Source of the DNA: Bacillota bacterium
GTDB taxonomy: Bacteria; Bacillota; Clostridia; Tissierellales; Sedimentibacteraceae
NCBI GenBank assembly: GCA_029239575.1
Contig: JARBUP010000106.1
Span: 1 to 8,834 of the forward strand
Direction: 5' to 3'
Length of the DNA stretch: 8,834 nt
Shown here: positions 5,897 to 8,834 of the stretch, in pieces
Numbering within the stretch: the stretch's first letter is position 1
Layout of the letters: every line of letters starts with the position of its first letter
Made by a program: the position numbers and the translations under genes
Notes under the pieces: model-generated
What the model was told of the DNA's origin: nothing
What the model saw: the letters and a program-made list of their open reading frames with translations, nothing else
Database searches by the model: none

Positions 5897-6628
5897 ATGG
5901 ATTATTTATATGATGGAACATTTGAAGGTTTATTGACTTGTATATATTATCATTATAAAAAAGAAAATGCATGCAATATTTTTGAAAAGTCAAGCTATCA
6001 GCAGTCTATTATAAATGATTTTGAAATAGTTGAAACTGATGCAAATAAAGCTAAAGTAGTATTAGACGCTATAAACAATAAAATATCTAATGAAGCATAT
6101 GTGGATATTTATTATTGTTATTTATCAGATGTTGAAAATAAAGAAAATATTATACTTCAATTTTTAGTTTTTGCATTTAAATATGGGCGAAACACCATGA
6201 ATTTTTATTCCCATGAAAAAGTTCTGCCTTTAAATGAAGCTTCTTTAAAAGTTTTTAAGGAAGAGCATAGGTTTCTTGGCATACTTCGTTTTTCAGATAT
6301 AGGTGGAGTTCTTTATGCTAAATTTTCGCCTGACAGTGATTTACTCGTTTTAATAGTGGACCATTTTGCTGACAGATATAAATATGAAAAATTTATTATC
6401 CATGACATAAGGCGTAACAAAGCAGTTGTTTATTCTCAGAACTTTTGGGAAGTAATAGAAAATGTTAATATAGAAAATATAGAATATAGTAGTAAAGAAA
6501 AACTAATTCAAAGTTTATGGAAACAATATTTTACTGGTTTAGCTATTAAAGAAAGAACTAATATTGATCTTCAGTTTCAATTTGTACCTAATAGATATAG
6601 AAAAAATATTACTGAATTTAATGTATAA
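5897..6628 (+). CDS. DUF4130 / TIGR03915 putative DNA repair partner
   Basis: This 243-aa protein begins with the family signature MDYLYDGTFEGLLTCIY (1-17). It also has HRFLGILRF (124-132), YAKFSPDSDLL (140-150), HFADRYKYEKFIIHD (156-170), LWKQYF (207-212), ERTNIDLQ (219-226) and a final PNRYRKNITEF (231-241). These match DUF4130, a 'probable DNA metabolism' family that accompanies the TIGR03916 radical-SAM protein. In other bacteria it is often fused at its C-terminus to a uracil-DNA glycosylase domain; here it ends without one. It begins 12 nt after the radical-SAM stop, with GAGGT (5888-5892) as ribosome site, so both are made from one SOS-type promoter. The HD and HFADR motifs may be catalytic or metal-binding, but this is not established. 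Confidence 0.88.
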   Translation: MDYLYDGTFEGLLTCIYYHYKKENACNIFEKSSYQQSIINDFEIVETDANKAKVVLDAINNKISNEAYVDIYYCYLSDVENKENIILQFLVFAFKYGRNTMNFYSHEKVLPLNEASLKVFKEEHRFLGILRFSDIGGVLYAKFSPDSDLLVLIVDHFADRYKYEKFIIHDIRRNKAVVYSQNFWEVIENVNIENIEYSSKEKLIQSLWKQYFTGLAIKERTNIDLQFQFVPNRYRKNITEFNV

Positions 6629-6635
6629 TTTAAAT

Positions 6636-6665
6636 ACCTCCTGTCTATAATATAGTATAGGAGGT
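6636..6665 (+). promoter_or_regulatory. Hairpin sequestering the DUF2508 ribosome site
   Basis: ACCTCCT (6636-6642) is the perfect complement of AGGAGGT (6659-6665), the Shine-Dalgarno of the next gene. Within the loop, CTAT (6645-6648) and ATAG (6652-6655) can form a second small stem. A transcript starting upstream of 6636 would hide the ribosome site. No T-run follows, so it is not a good terminator. Confidence 0.55.
6646..6651 (+). promoter_or_regulatory. Possible -10 box inside the hairpin loop
   Basis: A perfect TATAAT lies between the two hairpin arms. Transcription from it would start near 6658, after the CCTCCT arm and just before the ribosome site, giving a leader of about 14 nt. 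The -35 candidate TGTATA (6622-6627, 18-bp spacer) is weak, so the promoter is tentative. Confidence 0.35.
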
Positions 6666-6671
6666 TTATTA

Positions 6672-6950
6672 ATGAGTACTATATCTAATAATAATATTTA
6701 TTTAAAAAATATAAAGAAGTTTTTAAACAAGCTTAAAACTGAAGTGATTGAGACAAAAGAAGTTGAAAAACCTATGAACAATATATACATAAACCTTGAA
6801 ACGGCAAGAAAAGAATGGGAAGATGCAAAAAATATTTTTGAGAATGTATCTGATCCAGACTTAATAGATTATGCGATTTATAACGTTGATGCAGCACAAA
6901 AGAAATATTCATATTTAATAAAACAAATTAAAAGCGGAAATACAAATTAG
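6672..6950 (+). CDS. DUF2508 (YaaL-like) small protein
   Basis: This 92-aa, charged, helical protein has a C-terminal half (44-84) with the DUF2508 signature TARKEWEDAKNIFENVS followed by DPDLIDYAIYNVDAAQKKY and YLIKQIK. The N-terminal 40 residues (KNIKKFLNKLKTEVIETKE) are basic and unlike the core. In many spore-formers DUF2508/YaaL is encoded between recR and bofA; here it stands alone behind a DNA-repair operon. Its function is not known. AGGAGGT ends 6 nt before the ATG and is the strongest ribosome site in the window, but it lies in a hairpin with an upstream CCTCCT. The gene starts 43 nt after the DUF4130 stop, so it could be read through from the SOS operon or made from its own promoter. 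Confidence 0.85.
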   Translation: MSTISNNNIYLKNIKKFLNKLKTEVIETKEVEKPMNNIYINLETARKEWEDAKNIFENVSDPDLIDYAIYNVDAAQKKYSYLIKQIKSGNTN

Positions 6951-6963
6951 TAATTATTATATA

Positions 6964-7143
6964 AATGGGATGGAATTTCTAAATTCATCCCTCAGCTTGA
7001 TGGCAAATTGTTTTTGTCATCCTGAGTGAAAGCTAAGGATCTTATTATTTCAACATTAAAAAGATTCTTCACTGCGTTCAGAATGACAATCAAGGATTTG
7101 TCAATAGTCTGAGGATTGAATTTCTAAATTATTCATCCTATTT
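6964..7143. mobile_element. MITE-like 180-bp nested inverted repeat
   Basis: The left half (6964-7043) and the reverse complement of the right half (7061-7143) align along their full length with few mismatches and short gaps, leaving a centre of about 17 nt. The outer tips read AAATGGGATG and CATCCTATTT. The inner arms, TTGTCATCCTGAGTG... (from 7014) and ...TTCAGAATGACAA (to 7089), belong to a 'TGTCATCCTGAG' type palindrome that I recognise as common in Firmicute intergenic DNA. Each outer tip is also a small hairpin in its own right (GAATTTCTAAATTC). There is no transposase inside, so it would be a non-autonomous element or repeat. Target-site duplications are not clear. Confidence 0.65.
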
Positions 7144-7148
7144 TTTTT
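7112..7148 (+). terminator. Intrinsic terminator formed by the repeat's right end
   Basis: AGGAT (7112-7116) pairs with ATCCT (7135-7139) and, after a bulged T, GAAT (7118-7121) pairs with ATTC (7131-7134). The stem is followed by eight T's (7141-7148). It would end transcription from the DUF2508 gene about 190 nt after its stop, with the inverted repeat lying in between. Confidence 0.75.
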
Positions 7149-7149
7149 A

Positions 7150-7292
7150 TGACCTAACCCCATTTTTCAGATGTTTTTCCTGAGAAATGGTTGGTAGGTC
7201 AAACGCAACGAATTCCCAATATATGTAACTGAAGGGGAGCAAATATATTGGTGAATGAGACTGCGCATACAGATTAAGCTCATAGCGTTCAC
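7150..7292 (+). other. Structured non-coding element upstream of the acyltransferase
   Basis: First, a long hairpin: TGACCTA (7150-7156), CCATTT (7160-7165) and TCAG (7167-7170) pair with CTGA (7180-7183), AAATGG (7185-7190) and TAGGTCA (7195-7201). Second, a possible three-way junction: AACGC (7202-7206) with GCGTT (7285-7289) encloses CCAATATAT/ATATATTGG (7216-7224, 7243-7251) and TGAG/CTCA (7256-7259, 7279-7282), the latter capped by CTG/CAG. Base composition is less AT-rich than the flanks. I do not recognise a known riboswitch. It may be an RNA leader, an intergenic repeat or an element end. The strand is assumed from the downstream gene. Confidence 0.4.
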
Positions 7293-7296
7293 TATT

Positions 7297-7332
7297 TTTA
7301 TCATTGCAAAAATATTTTATAAATGATAAACT
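7297..7332 (+). promoter_or_regulatory. Inverted repeat overlapping a possible acyltransferase promoter
   Basis: TTTATCATT (7297-7305) and AATGATAAA (7322-7330) are perfect 9-bp inverted arms. They overlap a candidate promoter, TTGCAA (7304-7309) and TAAACT (7327-7332) with a 17-bp spacer, each about 4/6 to consensus. The arms could be an operator or a hairpin. The predicted start near 7339 gives a leader of about 30 nt. Confidence 0.35.
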
Positions 7333-7368
7333 ATTCAAAGTGAAAATTAAAATAGAAAGAGTGATTTA

Positions 7369-8457
7369 ATGATTTTAAATACAGCTGTTAAAGAAGTTAA
7401 AGAAATAAAAGAAAAAAACACAGCCCAAAATAATAGATTGTACGAGTTAGATTATATAAGATTTATTGCATGTCTTGCAGTTATAATAGTTCATATTACT
7501 GCTACAGGAGTTACTGATTATATTCAGGGATCCTTTCCGCATATAGTAACATTAATATTAAACAGAAGTTTAAAATTTACTACACCGGTTTTTATATTTC
7601 TAAGTGGTGTAACAAACTTTTATTCTTATGATAAAAAGGAATTAAAATATATTGATTTTGTTAAAAAGAGATTAAAAAGTACATTAATCCCATATTTTGT
7701 GTGGTGTTGTATTTATTATCTTGCATATATTTATGCTGGTATATATAAATTTGATATAATATTTTTTATGAAAAATGTTATATTAGGTACAATGTCCTAT
7801 CATTTATATTTTGTAATAATTATTACACAAATTTATCTTTTGGGACCTTTGTTTTATAAATTAATTAAAAATTCAAAAAATAAAATTTTTATATTAATTA
7901 TAGGAGCTGTATTTACTGCTATATGTGCAGGAACGCTTAATTTCAAGCTTTCTGATAGAATATTTTTGAAATATATATTCTTTTATATGCTTGGAATTTA
8001 TGTTACTCTTGAAACAGAAAAGTTCAAAACATTTGTAAGTAGAAATAAAATTTTAATAGCTTCAGGTTATATAGCAATAGGTATATTATATACATTAGCA
8101 ACATATTATAACTGGCCAGAAGTCACATATATATGGTTTGTATTTTCTGCAGTGTCAGTATTTCTCGTATTTTTATTGAGTACATATCTTGTGGAAATAT
8201 TTAAAAATAAATTTAGTTATGTAAAACTTTTTGGTCAAAGTTCATATTATATATATTTAATGCACCCATTAGTGTTAACGGTTATGATAATGTTAGCTGC
8301 TAAATATGGAATAATTTCTGTTACAGCACGTTTAGTATTATACTTCTTAGTAGTAATACCTGCAACAATTGGATCTTGTATTATATATACAGTAATTAAA
8401 AATAAAATAAAAAAAGCAAAAAAAAGCAAGAAAGCTTTATTGCTATCAAATAAATAA
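7369..8457 (+). CDS. Membrane acyltransferase, family 3
   Basis: This 362-aa integral membrane protein belongs to the acyltransferase-3 family (Pfam PF01757, OafA/WecH-like). After a charged cytoplasmic tail (1-25), LYELDYIRFIACLAVIIVH (24-42) carries the family's conserved Arg (R31) and the presumed catalytic His (H42). TTPVFIFLSG (71-80), the KRLKSTLIPYFVW motif (100-112) and SYYIYLMHPLVL (292-303) are all in their usual order. About ten membrane segments are visible, and the C-terminus is a Lys-rich tail (345-362). Relatives transfer acetyl or other acyl groups to sugars of the cell envelope, exopolysaccharide or lipids; the acceptor cannot be told, since no glycan genes are adjacent. The ribosome site is modest (AGAGTGAT, 7358-7365, close to the ATG). 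It has its own leader region and a downstream terminator, so it is probably monocistronic. Confidence 0.9.
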   Translation: MILNTAVKEVKEIKEKNTAQNNRLYELDYIRFIACLAVIIVHITATGVTDYIQGSFPHIVTLILNRSLKFTTPVFIFLSGVTNFYSYDKKELKYIDFVKKRLKSTLIPYFVWCCIYYLAYIYAGIYKFDIIFFMKNVILGTMSYHLYFVIIITQIYLLGPLFYKLIKNSKNKIFILIIGAVFTAICAGTLNFKLSDRIFLKYIFFYMLGIYVTLETEKFKTFVSRNKILIASGYIAIGILYTLATYYNWPEVTYIWFVFSAVSVFLVFLLSTYLVEIFKNKFSYVKLFGQSSYYIYLMHPLVLTVMIMLAAKYGIISVTARLVLYFLVVIPATIGSCIIYTVIKNKIKKAKKSKKALLLSNK

Positions 8458-8467
8458 TTAATAATAA

Positions 8468-8506
8468 AAAATAATGGGACGCATCTTAATTGCATCCCAT
8501 TATTTT
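8468..8506. terminator. Bidirectional terminator between convergent genes
   Basis: AAAATAATGGGA (8468-8479) pairs with TCCCATTATTTT (8495-8506). After one C/A mismatch, GCA pairs with TGC around a 7-nt loop. The A-rich and T-rich flanks give a T-run on either strand. It serves the acyltransferase gene on the plus strand and the HD-domain gene on the minus strand, whose stop codon overlaps its right arm. Confidence 0.85.
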
Positions 8507-8834
8507 ATATAGTATTTTCAGTATTTTCAATTTCTCGCATAGCTAAAATAGTTTGTTCGAATAAATAATCTAATTCCCAACCTAACATTTCTGCACCTTG
8601 TTGAATAGTTTCCCTTGAACATCCTGAAGCAAAAGCAGGAGTTTTAAATTTCTTTTTTAAAGACTTAAGTTCTAAATCTTGAACTGATTTAGAAGGTCTC
8701 ATTAAAGCGACAGCTCCTATTAAACCTGTTAGCTCGTCAGTTGCAAACAAAACTTTTTCCATTATATGCTCTGGTTTTATATCTACAGATGTAAGGCCAT
8801 ATCCATGACTTGCTACTGCTCTAATAATTCTTTC
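8505..8834 (-). CDS. HD-domain hydrolase, C-terminal part (gene cut by window edge)
   Basis: The reading frame is open to the right edge, so only the last 109 residues are seen and the start lies outside. The visible part begins ERIIRAVASHGYG and continues through IMEKVLFATDELTGLIGAVALMRPS, KSVQDLELKSLKKKFKTPAFA, SGCSRETIQQGAEMLGWEL and a C-terminal helix. This matches the C-terminal half of a family of roughly 190-aa HD-superfamily metal-dependent phosphohydrolases. The Asp in ATDELTG is the usual last metal-binding Asp of the HD fold, and the His of SHG an expected family residue; the HD pair itself lies off the window. The substrate is unknown. It is convergent with the acyltransferase gene and shares its terminator. 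Confidence 0.85.
   Translation of the reverse strand, partial: ERIIRAVASHGYGLTSVDIKPEHIMEKVLFATDELTGLIGAVALMRPSKSVQDLELKSLKKKFKTPAFASGCSRETIQQGAEMLGWELDYLFEQTILAMREIENTENTI

Noticed and set aside
7216..7251. GAAGGGGAGC within the loop recalled the yybP-ykoY manganese riboswitch GGGGAGUA motif
   Set aside because: The second conserved loop and the junction order of that riboswitch are not found, so the match is only a short G-rich string.
6964..7330. CRISPR array or phage attachment site suggested by the many repeats in this gap
   Set aside because: The repeats are inverted and unequal, with no regular direct repeat-spacer pattern, and no integrase, Cas or tRNA gene is present.
7147..7338. 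A 63-codon minus-strand open frame in the acyltransferase leader region
   Set aside because: It coincides with the inverted repeats and with the acyltransferase promoter candidate, shows no family motif I can place, and its bases are explained by the hairpins.

Overview
The window is very AT-rich (mostly A/T in third codon positions, AGA as the main Arg codon, strong AGGAGG-type ribosome sites). It carries a SleC-like spore cortex hydrolase and a DUF2508/YaaL protein. Together these point to a spore-forming low-GC Firmicute, most likely a Clostridium-type genome. No rRNA, tRNA, CRISPR array, integrase or complete insertion sequence is visible. It looks like chromosomal DNA, with small independent operons separated by hairpin terminators and by palindromic intergenic repeats.

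Layout. 1-133 is AT-rich with two hairpins. 134-1495 (minus) encodes a SpoIID/SleC-like enzyme with three peptidoglycan-binding repeats, divergent from a TauE/SafE (TSUP) permease at 1687-2448; each gene has a good SigA-type promoter in the shared 191-bp gap. 2539-2808 encodes a tandem CDGSH iron-sulfur protein followed by a strong terminator. 2938-4334 is a two-gene unit, DUF4003 plus DUF1801 (YdhG/frataxin-like fold family).

The most interesting part is 4563-6628. A consensus SigA promoter (TTGACA, 17 bp, TATAAT) is overlapped by a match to the Gram-positive LexA box CGAACRNRYGTTYG. It drives a radical-SAM 'DNA modification/repair' protein with a C-terminal helix-hairpin-helix and a QMSIF tail resembling a sliding-clamp-binding motif, followed 12 nt later by its usual partner, a DUF4130/TIGR03915 protein. 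Read together, this is a candidate SOS-induced DNA repair system that may be recruited to the replication clamp. The DUF2508 gene that follows (6672-6950) has its Shine-Dalgarno buried in a hairpin with a perfect CCTCCT antisense, with a TATAAT box in the loop. That arrangement would silence translation from read-through mRNA but not from its own transcript.

6951-7368 is non-coding. It holds a roughly 180-bp near-perfect inverted repeat (MITE-like) whose right end forms an intrinsic terminator with eight T's, then a second hairpin and a possible three-way-junction element upstream of a membrane acyltransferase-3 gene (7369-8457). A bidirectional terminator separates that gene from a convergent HD-domain hydrolase gene, which is cut by the right edge of the window.
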